Assembly: GCA_964538615.1 (NCBI GenBank)
Contig: CAZIGK010000012.1
Location: forward strand, 1 to 63,076
Reading direction: 5' to 3'
Length of the DNA stretch: 63,076 bases
DNA from: CAZIGK01 sp964538615
GTDB lineage: Bacteria; Pseudomonadota; Alphaproteobacteria; Rickettsiales; RI-342
Position 1 is the first letter of the stretch. Every line of letters starts with the position of its first letter. The notes under the pieces were generated by a model. That model had not been told where the DNA came from. It did no database searches and saw only the letters and a list, made by a program, of their open reading frames with translations. Positions 35,793 through 45,399 of the stretch are shown here, one piece after another. A program made the position numbers and the translations under genes.

Positions 35793-36521
35793 ATGAAAGA
35801 CTCGAAAAATCGTTATCCCGCATTTCATGCCCGCCTGTCCCAGCTCATCGGAACGCAGGAACCCTATGTCTGGGCAAAAGCGGTCGGCATTCCACCGGGC
35901 ACCTTTGTACGCATCTGGAAACAGCAAGCCGTCCCAAAACATGAGCACTTAATTCGCATTGCCCGCCACGCCAACGTATCTCTGGACTGGCTATTGCTGG
36001 GGGAAGATTCGCAGGCTCTGGCCAAAGCATCCGGCAGCACAATGCCTCTACCCTCACCAGAACAACAACAGGGGCTGTCTGTCGTTGGGCTAGCCGCCTG
36101 CCATATTCACGGCTGGGAACAACAATCCGCGATCCACCAACGCGCCCCCAAACTGCCACGCCTGAGCGAACGCGCATTTGCGGTCATCGCCATCGGTGAT
36201 AGCCTCACTCCCATGGGTATTGAGAACGGCATGCTCTGCTATTGCGATCCGGACTACGAACTACAACCGGGGGATATTGTGTATCTGGAACGCAAAGACC
36301 AGACCGCTTCCCTCAAGCGGTATGATTATATGCTGGATATCAGCGGCCACCCCGCCCTGTCCGTTTCCGGCTGGCAGGAACAAGCCAACCCGCAAGATGC
36401 AGAGGCTTTCGCAGGTTCTGGTATTCGTCAGCCTTCCCGTTACCAACATTACCGGCTGGATATTGATCTGACGCAACTCGTCCGCTACGCACCAGTCGTC
36501 TATGTAAAGCGGAAGTTTTAA
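35793..36521 (+). CDS. S24-family phage-type repressor
   Basis: A 242-residue protein with an N-terminal HTH (ARLSQLIGTQEPYVWAKAVG...RIWKQQAVP), a linker, and a C-terminal LexA/CI-like domain. AIGDSLTPMGIENGML holds the candidate serine and TASLKRYD the candidate lysine of the self-cleavage dyad. Such repressors are released by RecA-stimulated cleavage during DNA damage, although an Ala-Gly cleavage site is not obvious in the linker. The ATG at 35793 is used; earlier starts at 35778 and 35739 are possible and none has a clear ribosome site. It faces the Ner-like gene. Confidence 0.78.
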   Translation: MKDSKNRYPAFHARLSQLIGTQEPYVWAKAVGIPPGTFVRIWKQQAVPKHEHLIRIARHANVSLDWLLLGEDSQALAKASGSTMPLPSPEQQQGLSVVGLAACHIHGWEQQSAIHQRAPKLPRLSERAFAVIAIGDSLTPMGIENGMLCYCDPDYELQPGDIVYLERKDQTASLKRYDYMLDISGHPALSVSGWQEQANPQDAEAFAGSGIRQPSRYQHYRLDIDLTQLVRYAPVVYVKRKF

Positions 36522-36742
36522 GGCCACGCCTCGCCCCTCAGCAGAACATCATCCGACTCGCAACGCTTTCCGGTCACGGCATGACCATCAGGATATTGAA
36601 ACAGCATGTGCGCCATGTCTCCGGCTCATACACCAAGGGGAAGGCCATGGCCTTCCCCCAGATACATCACACAGCATGGCCTCACTGTAGCGAATGCGCA
36701 AAAACACTTTCTTGAAGAAGCGCACGAGCAAAAGGCGGTACG

Positions 36743-38233
36743 TTAATCTGCCACCACTTCTCCTGCCACACGCCGTGCCAATACACTGTGCCGGCGTCCG
36801 TAGAGGAAATATACGCACAGGCCAATAGCCATCCAGATGCTGAGATTAATCAGCGTATCACGTTGCAAATTTGCGACCAGATACATACAGAAGGCAATTC
36901 CAATCAGCGGAATGAACGGCACACCAGGGCATTTGAACGGCCGATGCAGATTCGGCTCGCTACGGCGCAAATACAGCACACTGAAGCACACAACAGAAAA
37001 TGCGGTCAGCGTACCCATGCTCACCATTTCCCCCAGCACACCAATCGGGGTCAGGCCAGCCGCAGTAGAAAGCGCCAGTGCCAACACCATGGTATTGACA
37101 TGCGGTGTGTGGAACTTCGGGTGAACTTTGCTGAAAAAGCCGGGCAGCAACCCATCGCGGGACATAATATAGAAAATACGGGTCTGGCCATACATCGTCA
37201 CCAGCATAACGGAAGACAAACCCGTAATCGCCCCTACTTTAATCAGGAAGGACAACCAGCCCATGCCGTTGCTATATTCCACAATTTTGTTCACACCCAA
37301 TGCAATCGGGTCTGGCACGCCCAGTTCGCGGTAGGGAACCAAACCGGTCAACACGCCGGACACCAGAATATACAGCAAGGTACACACCAGCAGTGATCCA
37401 ATAATGGCAATCGGCATATCCTTCTGTGGATTTTTTGCTTCCTGCGCTGCGGTAGAAATAGCCTCAAAACCAATATAGGCGAAGAAAATCACCCCGGCAC
37501 CGGTAATCACCCCCTGCATCCCATACAGGCCGGAGCCATCCGGATTGACAATTCTCTCTGGAATAAATGGAGACCAATTAGCCGTATCCACATAAAAGGC
37601 ACCCACGACAATGAACAGCAAAATCACAACGGATTTAATCAACACCACCACATTATTAAAGTTGGCGGATTCTTTAATACCCACCACCAGCACCCCGGCA
37701 ATGACCCAGACAATCAGGAACGCAGGCAGGTTAAACAGCGCCGTTACCGTCCCCCCCTCCGGCAGGGATATTTCCGTTCCATAGGCCGCAGAAAGCACCG
37801 GCGGCACATGAATCCCGAAATCCCGCAGGAAAGACATCATATAGCCAGACCACCCAACCGCCACCGTAGCCGCTGACAGCCCATATTCCAGCATCAGCAG
37901 CCAACCCATAATCCACGCAATAAACTCACCCAGTGTGGCATAGGCATAACTGTAGGCACTGCCTGAAATCGGCAAAACAGAGGCCAGCTCCGCGTAACAT
38001 AGGCCGGTAAAACCACAAGCGCAGGCCGCCAAAATGAAGGAAAGAATAATGGCTGGCCCCGCATGGGCAGCCGCCACCTCTCCGGACATCACAAAAATAC
38101 CTGCACCAATAATCGCGCCAATCCCCAAACTGATTAGATTTAACGCCCCCAGAGAACGTTTCAGGTGGCTACCGGAGGCCTGCGCCTGAATATCCGCCAC
38201 GGGTTTTTTAATCAGCAGTCGTTGCAACGCCAT
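36743..38233 (-). CDS. APC-family amino acid permease (cationic amino acid transporter type)
   Basis: The 496-residue protein has twelve or more membrane helices. GIGAIIGAGIFVMSG near residue 38 is the substrate-binding unwound helix of APC carriers, and AYSYAYATLGEFIAWIMGW and GFEAISTAAQEAKNPQKDMP are typical of the CAT (cationic amino acid) subgroup. It lies divergently beside the arginine-degradation operon, which supports arginine or another basic amino acid as substrate. The gap to the operon (38234-38914) should hold promoters for both. Confidence 0.88.
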   Translation of the reverse strand: MALQRLLIKKPVADIQAQASGSHLKRSLGALNLISLGIGAIIGAGIFVMSGEVAAAHAGPAIILSFILAACACGFTGLCYAELASVLPISGSAYSYAYATLGEFIAWIMGWLLMLEYGLSAATVAVGWSGYMMSFLRDFGIHVPPVLSAAYGTEISLPEGGTVTALFNLPAFLIVWVIAGVLVVGIKESANFNNVVVLIKSVVILLFIVVGAFYVDTANWSPFIPERIVNPDGSGLYGMQGVITGAGVIFFAYIGFEAISTAAQEAKNPQKDMPIAIIGSLLVCTLLYILVSGVLTGLVPYRELGVPDPIALGVNKIVEYSNGMGWLSFLIKVGAITGLSSVMLVTMYGQTRIFYIMSRDGLLPGFFSKVHPKFHTPHVNTMVLALALSTAAGLTPIGVLGEMVSMGTLTAFSVVCFSVLYLRRSEPNLHRPFKCPGVPFIPLIGIAFCMYLVANLQRDTLINLSIWMAIGLCVYFLYGRRHSVLARRVAGEVVAD

Positions 38234-38566
38234 GCGTTCATGCTCCCTTGCCTGTTACGCAAACTTCAACCGCATATCACCTATGCAGTGTGGTCAAGGG
38301 GTGCAAATAACACCACAATTTACATCACCGCAACAAAAAACCACTTTGCCTTTATACCAACACAATGTGCCGCCATATTCACTGCACCAAAATCTATCAG
38401 GCTTTGCCAAAAAGCATCATCCGTCAACAACCATGAGATGCAAGACAACATTTTACTAGCGCGAAAGGGCGATATTGGTTACCATTCAGTTAATGGAGGT
38501 GGCAGTATGGTGACACACAAACATCCTTGTACTGCACATTAATTGATACAAGAAAGGCACAGGGCG
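38234..38566. other. AT-rich gap between permease and arginine operon
   Basis: No gene is seen here. The stretch is AT-rich relative to its neighbours and must contain the permease promoter on the minus strand. I see no ARG-box-like palindrome that I would defend. The remaining part, up to the astC start, holds one small frame at 38567. Confidence 0.5.
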
Positions 38567-38707
38567 ATGGCATTGTTTTTGTTTGCATGGTTGATGGTGG
38601 GTCTGATCTGTGCGTTGACCTTTGGCCGCATGTGCCACCTCATGAACGATACCTTTATACTTCCCCAGCCCCATGCACATACGCAGGATATACGCCTCGC
38701 TGCTTAG
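38567..38707 (+). CDS. Possible 46-residue single-helix membrane protein
   Basis: The frame MALFLFAWLMVGLICALTFG, then RMCHLMNDTF and a His-rich tail, has one membrane helix and a short polar C-terminus. AGGGCG lies just before the ATG at 38567. No family is recognised and the frame is short, so it is a candidate rather than a firm gene. It lies 208 bp before astC on the same strand. Confidence 0.4.
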   Translation: MALFLFAWLMVGLICALTFGRMCHLMNDTFILPQPHAHTQDIRLAA

Positions 38708-38914
38708 GCTTGCAGCAAAGCACCCCTCCTCCGCGTGAGGACAATACCTGCATAAGCGCACACCGCCAGTAAGAATGGCGGCCGCCTTTTTCTTCATACG
38801 CTGCGGTGCAGCAGTTTTTCTCTTCTTTTTCATCTGTTGCACGGCTTGCAACCGCGTACAAACTGGGGCATGATAGGCGGCGTTTCACCCCCCTTACTCA
38901 TCATGCAGGTGCCT

Positions 38915-40159
38915 ATGACCTCTCCCCGCAAGCCTCTCAGTGACCGCAGCCAGCAATTGATGGATACGGCACGCCACTACTATGTCCCGAACTATAAACC
39001 ACGTGAGATGATTATTGACCGTGCGGAAGGCGCCCGCGTGTATGATCTGGAAGGGAATGACTACATAGATCTCGGCACCGGCATCGCGGTCACCAGTCTG
39101 GGGCATTGCCACCCGGATCTGGTCAATGCGCTGGATACACAAATGCGTAAAATCTGGCACACCAGCAATGTCTATTACACCGAACCCCCCATCCAACTGG
39201 CGAAAACACTGGTAGAAGCCACCCCCTTTGCGGAGCGGGTATTTTTCTGTAATTCCGGAGCGGAAGCCAACGAAGCCGCCATCAAGCTGGTGCGTAAATA
39301 TGCCAGCCTGAAATACCCGGAAAGCAAGCGGGAAATTATCACCTTCCATGGCTCTTTCCACGGCCGCACGCTGGCCACCGTCACCGCCACCGCACAGCCC
39401 AAGTACCAGCAGGGCTTTGAACCTCTCCCCGGTGGCTTCACCTATTGCGCCTACAATGACTTTGATGCTATCGCCGCTGCCATCAACGAAAACACCTGCG
39501 CCGTCATGCTGGAACCTATTCAGGGGGAAGGCGGCATTACCCCCTTCAAGCCCGGCTTCCTCAACCATATTCGTCAACTCTGTGATAAGGTGGATGCCTT
39601 GCTGGTGGTGGATGAAATTCAGTGTGGCATGGGTCGTACGGGCAAGCTGTTCGGCCATATGCAGGAAGCAGGCTTTACACCAGATGTCATGACGCTGGCC
39701 AAAGCGTTGGGTGGCGGCTTCCCTATCGGCGCGATGCTGGTGGGTGAAAAAGCCAAAGACGTGCTGCAATTCGGCAGCCATGGCACAACTTTTGGCGGCA
39801 ATCCCATGGCCTGCGCGGTGGCAAATACCATCATGCAACATCTCCAGTCTCCCGCTTTGCTTGCCCATGTGGAAACACAGGGGGAGGCCATTCGCAACAC
39901 CCTGCGCGAGTGGAACAAAGAACTGGCCCTCTTCAAAGAGGTACGCGGCATGGGGCTGATGATTGGTGCCGAACTGGTGGAAGACCATGCGGGCAAAGCG
40001 GGGGATATAGGCGAAATAGCGCGGGCTCACGGCGTATTGATTCTACAGGCCGGGCCGAACGTACTTCGCTTACTTCCGCCCCTCAACCTGACCGATGCCG
40101 AGCGGGAAGAAGGCATGGCACGCTTGCTCAACACCCTGCGGGATTACGTGAGCAAATAA
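38915..40159 (+). CDS. astC: Acetylornithine/succinylornithine aminotransferase
   Basis: A 414-residue class III PLP aminotransferase with FFCNSGAEANEAAIKL, VDEIQCGMGRTG, the PLP lysine in TLAKALGGGFPIG, and GSHGTTFGGNP. ArgD and AstC cannot be separated by motif, but the operon with astA, astD and astB indicates conversion of succinylornithine to succinylglutamate semialdehyde. The ATG at 38915 is preferred to more upstream starts because the family begins near DRSQQLMDTARHYY. It is followed after 4 bp by the M20 hydrolase. Confidence 0.88.
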   Translation: MTSPRKPLSDRSQQLMDTARHYYVPNYKPREMIIDRAEGARVYDLEGNDYIDLGTGIAVTSLGHCHPDLVNALDTQMRKIWHTSNVYYTEPPIQLAKTLVEATPFAERVFFCNSGAEANEAAIKLVRKYASLKYPESKREIITFHGSFHGRTLATVTATAQPKYQQGFEPLPGGFTYCAYNDFDAIAAAINENTCAVMLEPIQGEGGITPFKPGFLNHIRQLCDKVDALLVVDEIQCGMGRTGKLFGHMQEAGFTPDVMTLAKALGGGFPIGAMLVGEKAKDVLQFGSHGTTFGGNPMACAVANTIMQHLQSPALLAHVETQGEAIRNTLREWNKELALFKEVRGMGLMIGAELVEDHAGKAGDIGEIARAHGVLILQAGPNVLRLLPPLNLTDAEREEGMARLLNTLRDYVSK

Positions 40160-40163
40160 CCCC

Positions 40164-41414
40164 ATGTCTCATCCCTCGTCCTTTGATAGCACCCTGTATC
40201 TGCCAGGCTTGCGTTGGATAGATCAGCAACGTGACGTGATGCTGCAACAGGTGATGACGTGGTCAGGTATCAACTCTGGTAGTTATCACACGGCAGGGGT
40301 CAACCGCATGGCGAATGCACTGGTGGACGCCTTTGCTCCCCTCGGCGGCACGGTCGAACGCCTGCCTGTTGCGCCACTGGCGGAAGTGGATGCAAAGGGC
40401 AACCTGCAATACCAACCCATGGCAGATGTGCTACGCATTCGCAAACGTCCGGATGCCCCTGTGCGCGTCCTTCTTGCCGGCCACATGGATACCGTCTTTC
40501 CACAAGACTCATCCTTTCAAACCCCCTCCATCAAAGACACGCATACCCTGCATGGCCCCGGCGTGGCAGATTTGAAAGGCGGGCTATCGGTCATGCTGAC
40601 CGCTCTCACCGCGTGGGAACAACAACCCCATGCAGATCAATTGGGCTGGGAAGTGTTTTTGAACCCGGATGAGGAAATCGGCTCCATCGGCTCCAGCGCC
40701 TACATGCCAGAAACGGCCGCCCGCAACCATGTCGGCCTGATCTACGAACCCGCACTGGCCGATGGCACATTGGCAGGCGCTCGCAAGGGCAGTGGTAACT
40801 TTGTACTGCTGGTGCGTGGACGCGCCGCCCATGCCGGACGCGATCATCATCTGGGACGCAACGCACTGGTGCTGCTGGCGGAAGCCACCCTTGCCATCAA
40901 CGCCCTGAACGGGCAGCAGGCAGGGGTGACGGTAAACCCCGGCAAAGCCGAAGGTGGTGGCCCCGTCAATGTGGTGCCGGATCTGGGCATTCTCCGCTTC
41001 AATGTACGCACCGCCACCCATGCAGAACAACACTGGGTAGAGCAACAGTTGCACAATATTCTCCACAACCTGCGCGACCGGGAAGGCTTCTCGCTGGAAC
41101 TGCATGGCGGCTTCACCCGCCCCCCCAAACCCATGGATGCCAAACAGCAAAAACTGTTTGCGCTGGTCAAAGCCTGTGGGGATGATTTAGGGCTGGAGAT
41201 GCGCTGGCAAGCCACGGGCGGTTGCTGCGATGGCAATAATTTTCATGCCCTCGGCCTGCCCAATGTGGATACGTTGGGCGTGCGCGGTGGCCATATCCAT
41301 TCGCATGATGAGTTTATGCTCATTGACAGCCTGACTGAACGCGCAAAACTGTCTTTTCTTCTGCTGAGCCGTCTGGCAGCAGATCCTTCATTTGCACTGC
41401 ACAGGGAATCATGA
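40164..41414 (+). CDS. M20-family metallohydrolase in the AST operon, probable AstE replacement
   Basis: The 416-residue protein has the M20 metal-site motifs: AGHMDTVFP, GPGVADLKGG, and the catalytic glutamates in NPDEEIGSIG, plus the lid domain around RGRAAHAGRDHHLGRNAL. Members remove acyl groups from amino acids or act as carboxypeptidases. It lies between astC and astA in an operon that has no AstE of the usual M14-like type, so it may hydrolyse N-succinylglutamate to glutamate and succinate. That role is inference from context. It overlaps astA by four bases. Confidence 0.85.
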   Translation: MSHPSSFDSTLYLPGLRWIDQQRDVMLQQVMTWSGINSGSYHTAGVNRMANALVDAFAPLGGTVERLPVAPLAEVDAKGNLQYQPMADVLRIRKRPDAPVRVLLAGHMDTVFPQDSSFQTPSIKDTHTLHGPGVADLKGGLSVMLTALTAWEQQPHADQLGWEVFLNPDEEIGSIGSSAYMPETAARNHVGLIYEPALADGTLAGARKGSGNFVLLVRGRAAHAGRDHHLGRNALVLLAEATLAINALNGQQAGVTVNPGKAEGGGPVNVVPDLGILRFNVRTATHAEQHWVEQQLHNILHNLRDREGFSLELHGGFTRPPKPMDAKQQKLFALVKACGDDLGLEMRWQATGGCCDGNNFHALGLPNVDTLGVRGGHIHSHDEFMLIDSLTERAKLSFLLLSRLAADPSFALHRES

Positions 41415-42430
41415 TCATGCTTATCCGGCCTGCGACCATGCAAGACCATGCCGCCATTGTCACTCTGGCGAAGCTGGCCGGTATCGGCATGACCTCTCTC
41501 CCACCGGATCCAGAAGTGCTAGCGGGCAAAATTCAATGGTCAGAACGCAGCTTTCAGGGCAAACCACCCAAACGTGGCGAGGAGTTTTTCCTCTTCGTAC
41601 TGGAAGACCCAACCACCGGACAAATTGTCGGCACCTCCGGTATCTGGAGCCATGTGGGACTCAGTAAACCGTTCTATTCCTACAAGCTTTCCACCTTAAC
41701 GCAGGCCAGCAGCGAGCTGGAAGTCTATTCCCCGCAAAAAGTGCTCCATATGGTGAATGACTATACTGGCGCCAGCGAGATTGGCGCGTTGTTCCTGCAT
41801 CCGGACTATCGGCGCGATGGCATTGGCCGCTTCCTATCGCGCTCACGCTTTCTGATGTTTGCGCAACTGCCTCACCTGTTCAGCCAACGGGTGCTGGCAG
41901 AAATGCGTGGCGTGCAGAATGACGATGGCTCCTCCCCCTTCTACAATGGGTTGGCCAAACATTTCATCAAGGTAGATTTCCTGAAAGCCGATTATATCAG
42001 CGCCACCCGTGGCAATCAGTTCATCGCAGACCTGATGCCCAAATACCCTATCTATGTCTCCCTGCTACCACAAGCCACGCAAGCCGTCATTGGCGAGGTG
42101 TTCACCTCCTCGCAGCCCGCCCGTCGCCTGCTGGAAAAAGAAGGCTTCCGGTTTGAAGGCTATGTCGATGTATTGGATGGCGGCCCCACCTTGCAGGCGG
42201 AAGTCGCACACCTGAAAACCGTGCGGGAATCCCGTATGGCCACCATAGATGGCATTCACGATACCATTCCCTCCCCTCTGTTCATGGCGTGCAATGCCGA
42301 ACTTGCGCATTTTCGTATGGCCATGGGGCAATTGCACGAACACCCGGACGGCACAGTGACCCTGCACCCGGAACTGGCAGCCGCCCTGCAACTCAACGCC
42401 GGTGATAGCTTGCGCTACACGGTGCTGTAA
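41411..42430 (+). CDS. astA: Arginine N-succinyltransferase
   Basis: The 339-residue protein matches the AstA family: MLIRPATMQDHAAIVTLA at the start, IVGTSGIWSHVGLSKPFYSY, IGALFLHPDYRRDGIGRFLS (the acetyltransferase-like CoA site) and MRGVQNDDGSSPFYNGL. It succinylates arginine with succinyl-CoA, the first AST step. The start is ATG 41411, overlapping the previous stop, or ATG 41417. It precedes astD by 36 bp. Confidence 0.94.
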   Translation: MIMLIRPATMQDHAAIVTLAKLAGIGMTSLPPDPEVLAGKIQWSERSFQGKPPKRGEEFFLFVLEDPTTGQIVGTSGIWSHVGLSKPFYSYKLSTLTQASSELEVYSPQKVLHMVNDYTGASEIGALFLHPDYRRDGIGRFLSRSRFLMFAQLPHLFSQRVLAEMRGVQNDDGSSPFYNGLAKHFIKVDFLKADYISATRGNQFIADLMPKYPIYVSLLPQATQAVIGEVFTSSQPARRLLEKEGFRFEGYVDVLDGGPTLQAEVAHLKTVRESRMATIDGIHDTIPSPLFMACNAELAHFRMAMGQLHEHPDGTVTLHPELAAALQLNAGDSLRYTVL

Positions 42431-42466
42431 CTCCTGTTTCTCTCTCACTGTTGGAAAGCGCATCCC

Positions 42467-43942
42467 ATGACTGAGCAGCCCACCCCACATTTCATTGCTG
42501 GCCAATGGCAAGCCTGCACTGGCGAGCTTCTGGTATCACATAATCCCGGCACGGGTGCCGTTATCTGGTCAGGCCGTTCTGCCACAGCGACCAGCGTGCA
42601 TGCCGCCATCACCGCCGCCCGCACAGCATTCAAAGACTGGAGCCTGCTGCCGTTTGAACAGCGCAAAACAATCGTGCTGGCCTTCAAAGCGCAATTACAA
42701 CAGCATCAGGAACATCTGGCCAATATCATCGGGCAGGAAACCGGCAAACCCCTGTGGGAAAGCCGCACGGAAGTTGCCGCCATGATCGGTAAAGTAGATA
42801 TCTCCATTCAGGCCTATGCCGCCCGAACGGGTGAACATTTGGGAGAACTGCAAGGCACCCCCAGCGCGGTACGCCATAAACCGCACGGGGTTATGGCGGT
42901 ATTTGGCCCCTATAATTTCCCCGGCCACTTACCCAACGGTCATATTGTGCCAGCATTACTGGCAGGCAATGCGGTGGTTTTCAAACCCAGTGACTACACA
43001 CCGAAAGTGGCGGAAGAAACCGTCAAACTCTGGCAGGCGGCAGGGCTACCGGATGGCGTCATCTCTTTGCTGCAAGGCGGCAGGGAAACAGGCATGGCGC
43101 TCGCCGCCCATGATGGGCTGGACGGACTTTTGTTCACGGGCAGCTCGGCCACAGGCAACCTGTTGCATCGGCAATTCGCGGGCAAACCGCACAAAATGCT
43201 GGCACTGGAAATGGGCGGCAATAATCCGCTTGTCGTGTATCAGGCCGCCCATACGCAAGCCGTCGCCTATAATATCATTCAATCGGCGTTTCTCTCCGCC
43301 GGACAACGCTGTACCTGTGCCCGCCGCCTGATTCTGCCCATAGGCGCGGAAGGAGATACGGTGCTGGAGGCCACTCTGGCAATGGCGCAATCCCTGACAC
43401 TGGGCGCCTACGATGCCGACCCGCAACCATTCATGGGGTGCGTGATTGGCAATCGGGAAGCGGAGCGCCTGCTGCAAGCACAAGCCATGCTGCAACATAA
43501 AGGCGGCAAAAGCCTGCTGACCATGACCCGTCCACAGGCCGACCGTCCCTTCCTCACCCCTGGCATCATCGACAGCACGCACGCCACCGATATTCCGGAT
43601 GAAGAATGGTTCGGCCCCTTGTTACAGGTTTTCCGCGTGCATACTCTGGACGAAGCCATTGCCCTCGCCAATCGTACCGCTTATGGCTTATCTGCCGGTA
43701 TTTTTACCGATCATTCTGCCGCCTACCAGCAATTCTATCGGGATATCCATGCCGGTGTCGTCAACTGGAACCGCCAGCTCACCGGTGCCAGCAGTGCCGC
43801 ACCTTTCGGTGGGGTTGGCTTCAGCGGCAACCATCGCCCCAGCGCCTATTACGCGGCGGATTATTGCGCCTACCCCGTCTCTTCACTGGAAAGCCCATCG
43901 CTGACCATTCCCGCCTCCCTGCCTCCCGGAGTCACCCTATGA
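42467..43942 (+). CDS. astD: Succinylglutamate semialdehyde dehydrogenase
   Basis: A 491-residue aldehyde dehydrogenase with GPYNFPGHLPNGHI, FTGSSATGN, the glutamate motif LEMGGNNPLV and the catalytic cysteine in SAGQRCTCARR. It oxidises N-succinylglutamate semialdehyde to N-succinylglutamate, the fourth AST step. It ends in a four-base overlap with astB (ATGA). Confidence 0.94.
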   Translation: MTEQPTPHFIAGQWQACTGELLVSHNPGTGAVIWSGRSATATSVHAAITAARTAFKDWSLLPFEQRKTIVLAFKAQLQQHQEHLANIIGQETGKPLWESRTEVAAMIGKVDISIQAYAARTGEHLGELQGTPSAVRHKPHGVMAVFGPYNFPGHLPNGHIVPALLAGNAVVFKPSDYTPKVAEETVKLWQAAGLPDGVISLLQGGRETGMALAAHDGLDGLLFTGSSATGNLLHRQFAGKPHKMLALEMGGNNPLVVYQAAHTQAVAYNIIQSAFLSAGQRCTCARRLILPIGAEGDTVLEATLAMAQSLTLGAYDADPQPFMGCVIGNREAERLLQAQAMLQHKGGKSLLTMTRPQADRPFLTPGIIDSTHATDIPDEEWFGPLLQVFRVHTLDEAIALANRTAYGLSAGIFTDHSAAYQQFYRDIHAGVVNWNRQLTGASSAAPFGGVGFSGNHRPSAYYAADYCAYPVSSLESPSLTIPASLPPGVTL

Positions 43943-45294
43943 GCTTGCCCGCTTCTACCTCCCTCACGCGCGAAATGAACTTTGATGGGCTGGTTGGCCC
44001 TACCCATAATTACGCCGGGCTTTCCAGCGGCAATGTGGCTTCTACGCGCAATGCTGCCAGCGCCTCCCACCCCAGACAGGCGGCCTTGCAAGGGTTGCAA
44101 AAAATGCGCTACGTGCGGGATTTAGGGATTCCACAAGGCATCCTGTTACCTCACGCCCGTCCAAACCTGCACCTGCTGCATCGCCTCGGCTTTCGGGGAA
44201 CCACTGCACAAATGTTGGATGCCGCCTACCAGCAAGCGCCTCAGCTTCTGCCGGTCATCTACTCCGCCTCCGCCATGTGGACAGCCAACGCGGCCACAGT
44301 CTCTCCCTCTGCGGATACAGCGGATGGCACGCTGCATTTCACACCAGCTAATCTGGCCAACAAACTACACCGTGCGCAAGAGGTGGATACCACCAGCCGC
44401 ATGCTACAACGCATCTTTGCAGATAGCCGCCACTTCACCCATCACGCGCCCCTCCCCTGTCACGATGCACTGGGCGATGAAGGCGCGGCCAACCATACCC
44501 GCCTCTGTTCGCATCACGGCGCCCGTGGGTTGGAAGTATTTGTTTTCGGCAAATATGCCTATGACACCACCCAACCCGCACCCACCCGCTACCCCGCACG
44601 CCAAACGTGGGAAGCCTCTACCGGCATTGCGCGACTACATGGATTGACAGACGCCCATACCGTCTTCGCACAACAACATCCGGATGCAATTGATGCCGGC
44701 GTCTTCCATAATGATGTGATAGCAGTCGGCAATGGCAATGTGCTGCTCTATCACGATATGGCTTTCCTGCATGAGCAAGCGGTAAAAGAAGAGATTCAGC
44801 ACAAAATGGCGGGGGACATTCACTTCCTGCGCATCAGCAGCCAACAGGTCACCTTGGAACAAGCGGTCAAAAGCTACTTGTTCAATAGCCAGCTTCTCAC
44901 CCTGCCGGAGGGAAATATGGTCATCGTTGCCCCCTCAGAATGCGAAGAAACCCCCGCCGTGCGCGATACATTGGCCGAACTCTGCGCCCAAAACACCCAC
45001 CCGGTGCAGGCTGTGCATTATCTGGATGTGCGGGAAAGCATGCGCAACGGCGGCGGCCCCGCCTGCCTGCGCCTGCGGGTCGCTTTAAATCCGCAAGAAA
45101 TGGCCGCCATGCACCAAGGGGTCATCCTTACGGATACGCTCTATGCGCAGCTGGTACAATGGGTAGAAACCCACTACCGGGAAACGCTGACCAACGACGA
45201 TCTGCGCGACCCGAAACTGGTGGAAGAAAGCTTTGCCGCCCTGGAAGCCCTAGAGCAGATCACAGGGTTGCATGGGCTATACCAACTGGCATAG
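43939..45294 (+). CDS. astB: N-succinylarginine dihydrolase
   Basis: A 451-residue protein with the family start NFDGLVGPTHNYAGLSSGN, HNDVIAVGNGNVLLYHD, and NGGGPACLRLRV near the C-terminus, which holds the catalytic cysteine. It converts succinylarginine to succinylornithine, two ammonia and CO2. A longer open frame reaches 43606 but is antisense-like overlap with astD; the ATG at 43939, coupled to astD, is the real start. It is the last gene of the operon. Confidence 0.95.
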   Translation: MSLPASTSLTREMNFDGLVGPTHNYAGLSSGNVASTRNAASASHPRQAALQGLQKMRYVRDLGIPQGILLPHARPNLHLLHRLGFRGTTAQMLDAAYQQAPQLLPVIYSASAMWTANAATVSPSADTADGTLHFTPANLANKLHRAQEVDTTSRMLQRIFADSRHFTHHAPLPCHDALGDEGAANHTRLCSHHGARGLEVFVFGKYAYDTTQPAPTRYPARQTWEASTGIARLHGLTDAHTVFAQQHPDAIDAGVFHNDVIAVGNGNVLLYHDMAFLHEQAVKEEIQHKMAGDIHFLRISSQQVTLEQAVKSYLFNSQLLTLPEGNMVIVAPSECEETPAVRDTLAELCAQNTHPVQAVHYLDVRESMRNGGGPACLRLRVALNPQEMAAMHQGVILTDTLYAQLVQWVETHYRETLTNDDLRDPKLVEESFAALEALEQITGLHGLYQLA

Positions 45295-45399
45295 TCTGTT
45301 ACTTATCGACGGCTTATCTCTTTTTTTGCCAACACGTTCGCTTTTTTAGCCTACGTGTGCTATCTTCATGTATATTCATGATTGTATTCTGGCAGGCAC

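Noticed and set aside
35437..35796. 119-residue plus-strand frame over the operator region
   Set aside because: It overlaps the divergent regulators and the palindrome, and has no ribosome site or family match.
38894..40030. 378-residue open frame on the minus strand
   Set aside because: It lies wholly antisense to astC and has the low-complexity composition of a shadow frame.
43606..43938. 111-codon N-terminal extension of astB
   Set aside because: It overlaps astD in another frame; family homology begins at 43939, which is also coupled to the astD stop.
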